From Siphonodentalium dalli (Eukaryota; Mollusca; Scaphopoda; Gadilida; Siphonodentaliidae): a stretch of 64,000 nt of DNA. Within the stretch, counting starts at the first letter, position 1, and each line of letters starts with the position of its first letter. Shown here piece after piece: positions 11,630 through 22,618 of the stretch. Location: positions 247,071,474 through 247,135,473 of the forward strand of contig CP136065.1 in assembly GCA_032622095.1 (NCBI GenBank). Direction: 5' to 3'. Position numbers and translations under genes: made by a program. The notes beneath the pieces were generated by a model, which was not told the origin of the DNA, made no database searches, and was given only the letters and a program-made list of their open reading frames with translations.

Positions 11630-11845
11630 AGACTTGAAAATATTCACTGATTTAAATAAGTTTAAGACCGGCCTCAAAACATATCTCTTTGATGTAGCAT
11701 TTAATTCCTAGATATATGTGCATGTACATGTATTATGCTGATTAGGCAATGAGCTCGATGTAATGTAAAGCGCCGTTGAATATGTACTCATAATATTGAG
11801 CGCTATACAAATTAATTATTGTTTTGTATTGTATTGTAGAATCAA
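11630..11845 (+). pseudogene. LINE 3' end fragment
   Basis: FKTGLKTYLFDVAFN followed by a stop (about 11660-11710), then a 3' UTR with gtaaagcgcc, gagcgctatacaaatta and a tattgtattgta tail. The combination of an LKTYLF-type C-terminus and a gcgctataNaaatta tail is typical of CR1/L2-like LINEs of marine invertebrates. 5'-truncated; no catalytic part remains. Confidence 0.75.
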
Positions 11846-11879
11846 TGACAACAATAGTGTATACGGTGAACGCAAAATG

Positions 11880-12110
11880 TATAGTATGAGAGATAACTCG
11901 ATCGCTTTTGAGACTTTGACCTTGAAAATCTAACTTAGTAAACATGGCGCTCAAATTAGAGGCTTCTAGTCCAGGAGATATTGGTCGACCTCTGCACCCC
12001 CAGCTAGGACTCAACTTCACCCCACTAATTTTCTTTCTTAATGTCTCCTCTAATTTTTTTCGCTTAACCAGAAAAAAAAAGTGGCTGCAGAGACTCCAGA
12101 CAAGAGTCTT
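11880..12110 (-). repeat. Dispersed repeat shared with 24296-24372
   Basis: Read on the minus strand, ttagaggagacattaagaaa, a ggtgaagttgagtcct block and a ctggact phrase recur at 24296-24372 on the plus strand. There a poly-G run of about 16 interrupts them. Family not identified. Confidence 0.6.
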
Positions 12111-12195
12111 ATTTAACAAATAGAATGCAAGCAGTAGTTATATATGGCACTCTATCCAAATTTGAACGTATCACCTGTGGAGTCTGTATCCATGC

Positions 12196-12287
12196 AGCTA
12201 ACTGAGACCTTGGCCAACTGGGACCTCAAGTCTGGCTAACTGGGACCTTGGCTGACTGGGACCTTGGCTAACTTGGACCTTCAGATG
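12196..12287. repeat. Short minisatellite of ~22 bp
   Basis: Four copies of a gctaactgggaccttg-like unit. No other signal. Confidence 0.8.
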
Positions 12288-12891
12288 TATTATTATTAAT
12301 CATTTCATTAAATTAAATTTTTATTATTAACGTCATGAAAGTTAAAAACAACATTTTTAAACAATAACATTAAACAAAACAATAAAAACACTATACAAGT
12401 TTGATCTGTGGGTATTGCAGTTCTGTTTAGCACAACTGTATCTGTATGTATATATGCTGTCGGATACAGCGGCAAGTTTCCCTTCATGGCTCTCTGACAG
12501 GGTTGGGGTAATTGTAATTGAATGTAATTAATTACATTTTCCCAAGTAATTGGATGTAATTTGTAATTGAAGGTTTTTTCAATTACATGTAATTGAATGT
12601 AATTAATTACATTTGAGAAAAGGGTTTGATTTCAATTACATTTCAATTACATTTTCAATTACATTCCAAAAATACAGACCAATATAACAAGTTAACACAT
12701 CAGCATTTGTATCTGAAATGTGACATGACTATGATATGTTAATAGTATCAGGTAAAACTCTTGGTTACTAACTTACTTGACTAGTGTTATACACATGGGG
12801 TCATTATCCTCATATTTTCCTTCTATGTTAGTAGTTTCATGGATACATGTTCTAAATTAAAACTTCAAAGATGGAGTCATGAAACCCTCTC

Positions 12892-12963
12892 ACATGTAAA
12901 CATTGTCCAACACTGATTTCGGGTTCAGCAAAAGCAACTTCAAATTTCATCACACATCTAAAG
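12892..12963 (+). pseudogene. BED zinc-finger exon of hAT element
   Basis: Encodes TCKHCPTLISG...TSNFITHLK and ends at a GTAAGT donor. Joined in phase 0 to the exon at 13546 it completes the C-x2-C...H-x4-H finger of a BED domain (CKHC...THLKRKH), the N-terminal DNA-binding module of hAT transposases. A TGA lies in the same frame just upstream (about 12880) after ATGGAGTCA, at the place where BED domains usually carry tryptophan, so either the start lies in another exon or the gene is broken. Confidence 0.75.
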
Positions 12964-13545
12964 GTAAGTCATGTTGAATTTTATTTTATATTATTTATAT
13001 ATGTTATTGTTATTATTATATGTATATGTTTTAATACACCTACAATAATGTGTATATCATCATGACAATATGTACATAATTAATACAAGTACATGTATTG
13101 GATTTAAAAACAAAAAAAATTCATAAACATTATTGTTGTTTCTGAACATTCCCGGAATATATCTTTAAAAGTAATACATTCATTTTAAAACAATAATTGT
13201 TTTATAACATTAATAATAAATGCATTTTGTCTTCATAACAAAACCTAATTTAATCTATTTGTTTTGAGCTTAACTGTATTCACCTCCATATCTGGTCAGT
13301 GTTGTGCACTTAATCTGTGTTGCTGTCCTAATTATATGACTCCACTGCAGTATTTTATCAATGCGTTAATCCCCTAACAAAGGCAGCATTAGGAGCACCA
13401 GTGGCCTGTTTTACTTCATAATCCTGATTATGTCATTGTGTGTGATTTACAACCCTAGCTGGCTTGATTGTTTTAATCCCTGCTATTAGTATGTAGGCAA
13501 ATTATACATAATGATGTATCTTAATGTTAATTATTTTTGTTTCAG

Positions 13546-13767
13546 CGGAAACATAGGGATCAATATGAGTGCCCTCTTCATACTGGCGACTTAATTGTAA
13601 TACTTTCCTGGGTAGCTGCAAAGCACCTCTGTGTCCCTGCCTCATCAGCACCCGTTGAGTGGCTCTTCAGTATTGCAGGCAAAATATCCAGACCCGACAG
13701 GTGTCGAATGACAGATGACACATTCGAAAGAATGATGATGGTCAGTTGTAACCACCACATCAAATGA
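13546..13767 (+). pseudogene. hAT C-terminal dimerisation-domain exon
   Basis: Begins after a tttttgtttcag acceptor with RKHRDQYEC, which finishes the BED finger. It then runs directly into WVAAKHLCVPASSAPVEWLF and SIAGKISRPDRCRM...FERMMM, the conserved hAT dimerisation motif (usual form: pSS..vER.FS.aG.i....R.rl). A stop follows at 13765-13767. The catalytic core normally found between these two domains is absent. The usual VER is here VEW. Confidence 0.85.
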
Positions 13768-14086
13768 ACAATTTGTGCTCTACATGTAGTTGTTGTTTTA
13801 TTGTTTTGTTTACATTGTTTCACTGTGTTACATTAATTTGCTTTTATATTTTATGTATATCAATAAAGTTCATCAAACACAAATGACTTTCCTCCTTGAA
13901 GCTCTTCTCGATTTTCATTAACCAAAAGTAATTGTAATTGTAATTGTAATTGAACCAATGTAATTGTAATTAATTACATTGCATTTCCAATGTAATTGTA
14001 ATTGTAATTGACATATTTCATTGTAATTGTAATTAATTACATTGCAATGTAATTGACCCAACCCTGCTCTCTGATTCAATCGGTTA

Positions 14087-14739
14087 GTGCCACCGCACAC
14101 GCTGCGATTAAAATCGTAAGTGGGGAAAATTGCAGGAGGAAGCATCCAATGCGCATGCCCATGACAATATCATAGCCAAATCGTAGAAATCAAGCACTGT
14201 TTGATTTTACCAGGAAAATTGTGGCGTGACCTTGGCAACGCGCACGATCATAGCTGTCACATGACCACTGTCGCACTGGTCATGTTGTAAATACCACGAA
14301 AAGAAAACATTCAAAAATGGAGCAAAGTATACAAACTTCTTGCATGCACTTACAAAAACGAGGCCACATTGGTGGAGATGTGGCACGACAGGGAGTGCAG
14401 GCCTATACCACATATCAGGCAAGGAGTAGAGGGCTGCCGCAATTGTTGAAATTCAATTGGGGCAGCTGAGCCTGTTGAGTTGACAGGTACAAAAATGTAA
14501 AAATACAAAAATATTAAATTTCACTTGAACTTTCAACACCAACTTGTTAGTTTAGAAAATTGAGATACATGCCATGCATATGTATAAATTTAGTTGTATA
14601 ATGCGGAGAATGTGGTATAACATTTTGTTATCATGTGATCGATCACGTGGATAAAATCGTAGCTGCAAACATCATAGCGTCTGCGGGCTAACTACGATTT
14701 CCCCACTTACGATTTTAATAGTAGCGTGTGCGGTGGCAC
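14087..14739. mobile_element. TTA-flanked MITE, copy B
   Basis: Termini GTGCCACCGCACACGCTGCG and gtagcgtgtgcggtggcac are inverted repeats, with the subterminal block ttaaaatcgtaagtggggaa matched at the far end. Direct TTA flanks at 14084-14086 and 14740-14742. 653 bp, noncoding, inverted relative to copy A at 7646-8304. Confidence 0.88.
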
Positions 14740-14742
14740 TTA

Positions 14743-15480
14743 TGCTATCCTTCAACGTCGTTGTTCGTTCTGATGCTTCATCCGTATGTTGAATAGAACT
14801 TATCTCTTGTTGTTGACTAGTAGCATTCTGCAAGAAAGAAAAACACACGATAATGAAACACATGAGTCAATGAGAACATACCATTTAAATTCAACACAGT
14901 ACATTTACTTTGGATAAATTAATTTATAATATGATTTTAGGATTTACTTGTGAAAATGGGTGAAGATCTAAAAAGTACTATTTTTATGTAAAAAATCTAA
15001 AAAGTACTATTTTTTATGTAATGACATTTACATGAACAATTTTACTGTTTTGGTTGGAAGCTGATGTGGATCTGACATAATTAGCACTGTGTAGGAACTG
15101 TTACATCGGAAGTCGTTCTATCGCCGGTATTGTGATGGTTCTTGCCTGATTTGTTACGGTTCCTGATGATTGAAAATAATCATTTTTGTGACAAAATCAC
15201 GCATAATTATAGATATATTGAATATATTAAACTTTCCTGAATGAACAGAGGCTACAGAAGTGCCGTGTTATCGAAACCTGAACTCTAGACCACAATTAAC
15301 TCGGTATTAGCGAGTTAATGAGTAATATCAACATGTTATCACTGAAAATCAAGCCACGTGGACGCAATTTCTTTGTTTTTCGTGGCGTATAAAATATGAA
15401 ACGCATCCTGAAGACAAACACTGACTATAAAGTATACCTGTGTTATTCTTCTATAAAATAGCTGAGAAAGTATCCCGATA
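14743..15480. other. Unassigned AT-rich sequence
   Basis: No gene recognised. A short direct repeat (aaaaagtactatttttatgt) occurs near 14968 and 14999. The rest has no repeat or coding signal that I can support. Confidence 0.4.
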
Positions 15481-17116
15481 GGGGTTGATAATTGGGAGCT
15501 GTGGCCTCGTAATCAACACGAATGTTTTATTGACTTTATTGACTTTATTAACATATATCTCTTATATATTTTGAAGACCTCTGTCTGTATGTCATTTATA
15601 CTCGGAAACGGGTGGAGCTATCGATTTGGTTTTTGAATAGCCCGGACAACGTCGGGCTCATCGGCTAGTCTCATATATATTTTGAAGACCTCTGTCTGTA
15701 TGTCCTTTATAGAATAGAAAACGACTGCACCCATATTTATATCTTTATATTGACCATATTCGGAGGTGTTAATGATCAACGCTCTTTATTACAATCAAAG
15801 CTGCTAAACGGCTACCCATGCGTAAAATACGGATGCAAAACGAAACGCGGAATGCAATTATCTCGATTAAAAAGGCAGAATGGGTTGTTGTGTCATATAT
15901 GTCCTAGGAACAGGGGCATTTTTCATCGGGTCAGTCTTTGAGGGACGGGGTACCATGAATTAATTCATGAAAAACAAAAAATGCGTGTTGTGCTGTCGTT
16001 CATAGGAAGGGAAGGGGGGATTTCATCGGGTCAGTTTTTCCGCCCGATAACAATCGAAGCTGCTAAACGGCTACCCATGCGTAAAATACGGATGCAAAAC
16101 GAAATGCGGAATACAATTATCTCGATTAAAAAGGCAGAATGGGTTGTTGTGTCATATATGTCCTAGGAACATGGGGAATTTTTCATCGGGTCAGTCTTCG
16201 AGGGACGGGTACCATGAATCAATTCATGAAAAACAAAAAAATGCGTGTTGTCCTGTCTTTCATAGGAAGGGAAGGGGGGGTTTCATCGGGTCAGTTTTTC
16301 CGCTCGAAAAAGGCCGAATAAAGGCCGTATAAAATAAAAAAAACAATTAAATTTAAAAATAAAAAATTCAATTCAATTCAATTAAAAAAAAAAGTTTTTA
16401 AAATGTCATGTTTCTGACCAACCACGCCAGTGGCGGGCTAACCTGCTATCTCATATATATTTTGAGACCTCTGTCTGTCTGTATGTCCTTTATAGAATCG
16501 AAAACGGGTTGACCGATCGAGACCAAACTTCCTATCCAAAGGTAAAATCCCACGGGAATCGTCGACGTCGCATTTTGGAGAACCCCAGAGCACCCATTCT
16601 CCACTCTCAGTCACAAAAAACGTCACTGCGGTGGTTAATCAAGTGATAATTTAATGAGCGTTTGTTTTTGGCGCATCGCTATAAAGAGCGTTTGTTTACC
16701 ATTCAACGTTATTAGCATCTGCAGAGAGATAATTCGGAAACGGGTGGAGCTATCGACTTGAAATTTGGTATGTGAATGTATCTTGCCCCAGATACAAATT
16801 TTATCAGGTCGGCGAGGCCGTGCGGCGCCCGCTTCGCGCAGACCAGATCTCGGAAAATGATGGAGCTATCGACTTGAAATTTGGCATGTGAATGTATCTT
16901 GTATCTCGCGCATGCGCAGACGAGATCTCGGAAACGGGTGGAGCTATCGACTTGAAATTTGCTATGTCAATGTATCTTGCCCCGGATACGAATTTTATCG
17001 GGTCGCCGAGCCCGTGCAACGCCAGCTTCACGCATGCGCAGACGAGATCTCGGAAACGGGTGAAGCTATCGACTTGAAATTTGGTATGTGAATGTATCTT
17101 GCCCCGGATACGAATA
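15481..17116. repeat. Composite of two tandem repeats: ~264-bp units and ~118-bp gagctatcgactt units
   Basis: 15745-16320 holds two direct ~264-bp copies (gctgctaaacggctacccat near 15799 and 16060; ttcatcgggtcagt repeated). 16730-17110 holds about four diverged copies of a unit with gaaacgggtggagctatcga, ttgaaatttggtatgtgaat, gtatcttgccccggatacga and gcatgcgcagacgagatctc. Inverted copies of the second unit lie at 46874-47070. The phrase catatatattttgaagacct also recurs at 15667 and 16450. A dispersed noncoding family with a ccggacaacgtcgggct hairpin near 15642. Confidence 0.8.
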
Positions 17117-17120
17117 TTAA

Positions 17121-17548
17121 CCCTTTAAGTGCCAGGTCCGATTTCTGTATCAACCCATATACCCGTGCCAATGCATTCTCTTATATATGTGAGTCGACCA
17201 TAGGTCGCCTCGCATATATAAGAGAATGCATTGGCCTAACAATTTTTCATCATTTGTTATTATTTTTTACAATTTTAATATTATTTTCTTATTTTCTTTA
17301 TCTCTTTCAGTGCCAGACTTATTTTGTAGTGCTAGGGAACCTTACGTTTTTCATGGGCAACAAAATTATTACTATGAATACTTGGTGATAGTTTTGAGTT
17401 ATAACATGCCCCTAAGGTTTTATCCAGTTTGTTATAACATGCCCTTAAGGTTTTATCCAGTTTGTTTTTAAATTTGTTTTATTTTTTAGGGTCGGTTTTA
17501 CAGACCGTAAATTAGGGCCGATGAGATCAGCCCCTGGCACTGAAAGGG
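17121..17548. mobile_element. TTAA-flanked MITE (piggyBac-like), upstream of gene
   Basis: TTAA at 17117-17120 and 17549-17552. Ends CCCTTTAAGTGCCAGG and CCTGGCACTGAAAGGG. It contains one copy of the 70-bp hairpin ccaatgcattctcttatata shared by other elements here. TTAA duplication plus CCCTTT termini fit piggyBac-derived MITEs. It ends 120 bp before the first ATG of the host gene, so it may contribute to the 5' region. Confidence 0.88.
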
Positions 17549-17668
17549 TTAATGCTGGACCATTATTGACTAGGTCATTGTCTTTTGTGTTATGTTTTGA
17601 TATATTTCAATTGTAAAGTTATATTCATACGGTATGTGTTTTATCTTTCAAGGCTGATATTCTTAACA

Positions 17669-18668
17669 ATGGGGGAGTGCACTGATGGAATTAATGCCCT
17701 TATTAGGCATCGGAGCCAGAGACCAACTTTTGCTAGAATGATTTCATGGGAAATGAGCAAAGATGTCGTACCAAGAAAGCGGCATAGTTCTAAAACATCA
17801 AAGAAGCGACATCCATCTGCTGTCGGAGAGGTGACAAATGAAGAGGAGGATGAAATTCCAGATGATGATTTATCTGATTCGTATTCTGACGATAGCATTT
17901 ATTTAACAGCTGATGAGAGCCCCAATGAACATAGTGATGATGATTCTACAAGTGTCGGAACCGAGAGTGTTTCTGAATCGATAACATCATCTGTTAGTGC
18001 AGCGTCTGCTAGTACAGCGTCTGCTGATTGTGACTACACTCCTTCAGAGGGACGTCGAAGGCGTTTGAGTAAGAAACAAAGAAAGAGTAAACGTAAAAAG
18101 TTTAAATTATTTTATAGTGATAGTTTATTCGCAAATGAAGATTCCTTCAATATTACGGGAATGAATGAATTAACGCTTGATATTGATGAGTTACTGAATG
18201 AATCGCAGAGAATTTCTGTGCAGAAAAGCGTGCCAAGTCTTCTGGAAATTTGTTTACAGACAGCGTGGAAAAGTGGATCAAAATTTGAGGAAAAACCACC
18301 TGGCTTGATGCCACTTATACACTCTCATCGCCATAGTGGTCATTTCTCATCTATGCAGCTGAAAACATTACAAAATCATTTCAAAGATCTTAACCATAAG
18401 GATGCAGTTAATACAGAAATATGGCAGATGAATGCAAGCGGTAGTCGAGAGGGTCATTGTAAGATGCTATGGCGAGCAATGAGAAATGTATGGAACGAAC
18501 ATGATATCCAATGTCCACGGAGGTCAGGGGCTGAACAAAACCTCCCGTATCTTGGTTCACGAACCACGTCGTTTCTCAGATGGACATCCATACAAGCATT
18601 GTTTAGGAATATGGATACTAACAATTATAGTCGTGAATGCTGGCATGCTACCATGGGTGCCATCTCAG
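17669..18668 (+). CDS. Host gene exon 1 (coding part), residues 1-333
   Basis: ATG at 17669 opens MGECTDGINALIRHRSQRPT. The frame is open upstream to 17585, and a tttatctttcaag acceptor-like site lies at 17644-17652, so a 5' UTR intron or upstream coding exon is possible. Residues ~45-125 are acidic and serine-rich (EEEDEIPDDDLSDSYSDDS). Residues ~127-147 form a basic cluster (GRRRRLSKKQRKSKRKKFK), a plausible nuclear localisation signal. About 150-333 looks helical (SLLEICLQTAWKSGSK, HCKMLWRAMRNVWNEHD). It ends CTCAG|GTCAGT, leaving one nucleotide that joins exon 2 to make alanine. Function unknown. Confidence 0.82.
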
Positions 18669-18810
18669 GTCAGTATTTATACCATTACCTCCCCCTCCTC
18701 AGTCGAGCCATCTGTCCGTGGGTGTCATCTCGGTCAGTATTTATACCCCTCCCTCCCCTCCTCAGTCTGTCTGTGGATGCAGATTTGTTCGAGCTTGTAT
18801 TCCTTCATTT
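18669..18810 (+). repeat. Duplicated exon-1 donor edge; possible 30-nt in-phase mini-exon 18703-18732
   Basis: The exon end catgggtgccatctcag plus gtcagtatttatacc recurs about 64 bp downstream as cgtgggtgtcatctcg plus gtcagtatttatacc. The copy is preceded by a pyrimidine-rich acceptor (cctccccctcctcag, ending 18702). AG at 18701-18702 and GT at 18733 bound 30 nt that would keep phase and encode VEPSVRGCHL without a stop. Confidence 0.6.
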
Positions 18811-18895
18811 TTCAGCAAATGTTTTTGTTTAGCTTGACCCAGATATTTAGTACCTTGGAAACCTGTGTAACTTTTTTAGTTGAGTTATTCCCCTT

Positions 18896-19110
18896 TTTAG
18901 CTCAACTTACTTTGTAAAGTTTGAGCTATTGCAGTGGGTTGGAGTCCGTCGTGCGTCCATCTGTCAAAATTTTCTTTGGCTCACTCTACAGGCCGCATCC
19001 CTTATCCGATCATCACCAAACTGCATATGGATCTTCGGGGTGACCTCTAGTTTTAACTTACTGGTAGAAATCATAATTTGTAGATTTGTCTGAGCTTGTA
19101 TTACTGTACT
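18896..19110 (+). mobile_element. AGCTCAACTT-hairpin element, truncated
   Basis: Begins ttagctcaacttactttgta / aagtttgagcta (hairpin), then ggagtccgtcgtgcgtccat and a core with catcaccaaactgcatatgg and atcttcggggtgacctctag. Same family as 56846-57420 and, inverted, 3790-4502. Only one core unit remains. Confidence 0.75.
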
Positions 19111-19219
19111 TCATTTATAGGTCAATGTTTTTGAAACTTGGCACAATTATTTACCATCATAGGATCCTGTGCACCTTCTATTATGAGATCAATCCGTGTT
19201 TTTATACACCTGTTTAAAC

Positions 19220-19448
19220 TAGGGATCTGCGAATCGGGGATTTTGCATCGAATCGAATCTTGATTGGCAACCTTGTGCTTCAATTTTTGTGAGTTCAGGT
19301 CATTTGGCATGTGTTATTCAGACGCAAAAACGAGACTACACCAAAGTAACACCGATTCAAAAATATCTGAATCTGCGGACCGATTAGGTGTCGATCTCGA
19401 ATCAGTACCCGACATCGAATCGAATCTCGGAATATTCGCAGGTCCCTA
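19220..19448. mobile_element. hAT-type MITE with 8-bp duplication GTTTAAAC
   Basis: Ends TAGGGATCTGCGAATC and ATTCGCAGGTCCCTA, with gtttaaac on both sides (19212-19219, 19449-19456). The interior is rich in gaatcgaatc repeats. A decayed relative lies at about 21540-21625 (gattcgagatttgattcggt, ctgattcgcagggccc). Confidence 0.88.
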
Positions 19449-20108
19449 GTTTAAACAACGTATTATGTTATTGGTCCATCTGCCCATATAGCCATCCATC
19501 CGTCCTTTCGCTTTTTTCATTTCCGGATGATAACTATAGTAAGTCTGAACTGAATGGACTTATATTTGGTTTGTTGGTTTAGTGGCACAAAATACAGGTC
19601 AAGTTAACATTTAGGTTCCTCCTGCCAGTTACGGCCCTTGTTGTTGGAATTTGTCCTTAATTTTTGTTTCCAGATGATAACTTTAGTACATTTAAGTCTT
19701 AATTGACTGGCACAAAATACAGGTCAAGTTCGAATTTGGGTTTCACCTGCCAATTTTTACCTGAGTTCTGGCCCATTGTTGATATTACCACAGGCATATT
19801 TTGCCACACCCTAGCGATGCTCTTGTTCACTATAGTTATCCCCCTTTTCTACTTAGAAATGTCTAGCAATGTACGTAATTCTGTGCAAGCTTGTACTCCT
19901 TCATTTCCTGTTAAATTTTTATTAAACCTGGCACGTACATGTATATTTTGTTTATTTATCAACCTATATTGTCCATTCAACCAAATTACATATACATAAT
20001 TTGAGGATGGAAATAGCCATTCCTGTGTAATATGGCTGCCTTTTTTTGCCCATATGGTATCCTTAGTCCAATTTGGACAGTCACACCTCTAGTTTGTGTT
20101 GGACTGAA

Positions 20109-20380
20109 ACTCTTGGGATCCAACTAAACATAGGGGTCGAATAATAGATAGTACAGGGGGGGATTTACTCAAAATTAAATAATAGTACAGGGGTGAAATA
20201 ATGGCCCAACATATTCTTTGTTTAGCCCTATAAGAACCAAGAGAAGGTTTGTTGGCCTTTGTCTGATTTGGAATGAAATAAAACAATTACTAGTAAGGGC
20301 CCCAAATAAGCAGCATACAGAAGCGACTTTTACTTGAAATTTAATAAGAGTACCTGTATGTTTATTTGGACCCCGAGAGT
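20109..20380. mobile_element. ACTCTTGGG-terminated MITE
   Basis: Left end actcttgggatccaactaaa, right end ttatttggaccccgagagt. The interior carries aataatagtacaggggtgaa phrases. A second copy is at 23473-23875. The target duplication is not clear, so no superfamily is given. Confidence 0.7.
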
Positions 20381-20446
20381 AGTATATAAATTTGTTCATT
20401 GTGGATGAATGTGCCCTCTTGTTCTCAACTCATGCCGTCAATTTAA

Positions 20447-20744
20447 CCCTTTCTGTACTAAATACTCATTGATGAGTAGTTACAAAAGGAAATGTTCAGA
20501 TAATAAGTTCAACAAACGACCACAGTAATAGTTAATAATAATTAGTAGTAATCCTCCTGCTCTTGTATTTTCTTATTGTCTGCTCATATTTCCTGAACAT
20601 CCTCTCCAAGTATAGTAGGCCATTCCAATATAAAGGATGGGAGGGAAGGGAGTATATTTTAGCACCCGTAAATTTAAAGTTATGGATGATGACGGGTGCA
20701 ATTGCACTCACACCGGTCTCCTGTGAAGCACTGTGTAGAAAGGG
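20447..20744. mobile_element. TTAA-flanked MITE, CCCTTTCTGTACTAAATAC family
   Basis: TTAA at 20443-20446 and 20745-20748. Ends CCCTTTCTGTACTAA and CTGTGTAGAAAGGG, with subterminal tactcattgatgagtagtta. Related copies are at 33916-34168, 51796-52153 and, in part, 37900-38070. It ends 66 bp before exon 2. Confidence 0.85.
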
Positions 20745-20810
20745 TTAATGCCAGGAGGTGATCGTCTCTATTGTAGCATATCAGTGTCTATTTTTCTCTT
20801 TTTGACACAG

Positions 20811-20949
20811 CTGTCGGGCATGCCATCGATTTAATGTTGCCTTCAACCATGTCACACAGAACCAAGAAAATATGTGCCACAGATCAGAACTTACTGGATC
20901 AGAATCTAAAATCTGCTGCATCAAAAGTGAAAACTGCTCTTAAGGCGAG
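20811..20949 (+). CDS. Host gene exon 2, residues 334-380
   Basis: Acceptor tctctttttgacacag, donor AG|GTGTGT. Encodes VGHAIDLMLPSTMSHR...SKVKTALKAR. Its first two bases complete the exon-1 codon and its last two (AG) join G of exon 3 to make arginine. Probably helical. No motif recognised. Confidence 0.82.
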
Positions 20950-22184
20950 GTGTGTAAGGCTTAAAAAATGTACCTGTGTTTTCAGTAACAGATCAAAAAT
21001 ATTTTGGGTAGGTAGGTAGGAATTAATTTTTTTTGTCAGTAGAAAATTGGGATAAATTACGGCCATATTCAGGGTTTTCGTTAGTGGTTGGGGCAGCATG
21101 CTGTTAAAATTGTTAAAATTCACACTTTATGCACATCGATATGCATGCCATTGTTTATGATACAGCATACATCAGTCCTGAAATCCTTGGAATACAGTTA
21201 TAGTCATGTGCGACTATCAAATTAATAAACACTATTATGAGTCTATTATATTTGTTTACAGTAATCGAGTAGTGTATCTTCAGTAGTAATTATTCATTTT
21301 ATTGTTGGTGTCAAGATCTCTGCTCACTCCATGTCATGTGTTAAACTAAGTGATATATAGTTTTGATTTTCGTTAGTTGAGAATGGTGTCAGTTGCCAAC
21401 GTTTGAAGTGAACTCTGTCTTGGTTCTTTGTTTCATGTTCGAAAATGTCTCAGCTTTTATGGCAAATAAGTGAACAATAATTAGAATGATATCCGATGGT
21501 CAGCTATAATTTTTCGCCATCCAGTGCTTGCCCAAATTTGATTCAGTTTCGATGCCGATGTCAACATTGGACACCGACTTGATTCGAGATTTGATTCGGT
21601 TGCCGAATTTCTGATTCGCAGGGCCCTTACTGGTTGGGTTTTATTTAGTGGCAGTTACACAGTTGATGTAGGCAATAATATGTGTATCAGGGTGGGGAAT
21701 GTGGAAAGGGACCCTAAAAGGGGGCCTTTGCCCCCATAGCGGAAAACCTGCATATTATACATTAATTTAATATATAGCTAGAACAGGGAGATGAATTTGC
21801 TGGGAATTATGACTGAAAACAGCTAGTATTACTTCGACCGAGTGACATAGATTAAACAGTGATTATTACACGTTATGAATTTCACACCATTTACATTAGT
21901 AACAATCGACCGAGTATCTATGTATCACTCATTGTGATTGGTCAACAGCTATTGACGAATCAAATTGCATGTAACATATCTGAAGTCGGCTGAAAAGTCA
22001 GCTTGTTACCAATGAATTATGACCAGATGGAAATGTGAATTCAACTATAAATGGATATCTAATCCCAAATACTCTGCGATGCTACTCGGAGTAGCGGAGA
22101 ACAAACCAAGGCAAAGTGTTTATTCTGTCTCATGAATATAGACCTCTCCGTCATGGGGAAGCAAACCACATAAAGCTATATTAA
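20950..22184. other. Intron 2, no gene
   Basis: Unassigned AT-rich intron. It holds a decayed gattcg-rich MITE fragment (about 21540-21625) and a ggaccctaaaagggggcc hairpin near 21710-21740. Confidence 0.5.
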
Positions 22185-22565
22185 CCCTTTACCCAACAGA
22201 AGGGCTCTGTGCCAATGCATTCTCTTATATATGTGAGTCGACCATAGGTCGCCTCGCATATATAAGAGAATGCATTGGCTTAACACATTAAAAATTATAA
22301 AATTGTTAAAGAATGTAAGAAAAAATGGTAAAAAGTGTTAAAAAAAGATTTGTTTTAGGCCAATGCATTCTCTTATATATGCGAGGCGACCTATGGTCGA
22401 CTCGAATATATAAGAGAATGCATTGGCACAGGGCTAACTGTAACTATCACAATGTGGTCAAGGAGCCGGTTTCAATGATATCCATATTTGTATGGTTCTA
22501 TTGAGACAGACCGAAGATATTTTAGGCTGTTGAAGCTTTATTTGGCCGGTTTGTTGGGTAAAGGG
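22185..22565. mobile_element. TTAA-flanked MITE, CCCTTTACCCAACA family, copy 1
   Basis: TTAA at 22181-22184 and 22566-22569. Ends CCCTTTACCCAACAG and TGTTGGGTAAAGGG. It holds two ~70-bp hairpins (ccaatgcattctcttatata...ataagagaatgcattggc) in opposite order around a ~75-bp AT-rich spacer. One side keeps a ~120-bp unique arm (cacaatgtggtcaaggagcc, gcttttatttggccgg-like). The right end is 53 bp upstream of exon 3. Confidence 0.92.
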
Positions 22566-22618
22566 TTAAAGGGGACAAACACAAAAAGAGCTTCATTATC
22601 ATTGACATTTCATTTCAG

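Larger units (their letters stand above)
12498..14066 (+). mobile_element. hAT element with 8-bp target duplication, internally deleted
   Basis: Ends CAGGGTTGGG and CCCAACCCTG are flanked by the exact 8-bp duplication ctctctga (12490-12497 and 14067-14074). Subterminal regions are made of repeated taattgtaatt / attaattaca motifs on both sides (12508-12670, 13925-14055), probably transposase-binding arrays. It is 1569 bp long, against 2.5-4 kb for autonomous hAT elements. It keeps a BED zinc-finger exon (12892-12963) and a C-terminal dimerisation exon (13546-13767), with the catalytic RNase H-like part missing. It inserted 12 bp from the TTA-flanked MITE copy B. Confidence 0.93.

Noticed and set aside
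18486-18917. 143-codon ORF starting MYGTNMISNVHG
   Set aside because: Shifted frame over exon 1 and its duplicated donor edge; splice phase supports the other frame.
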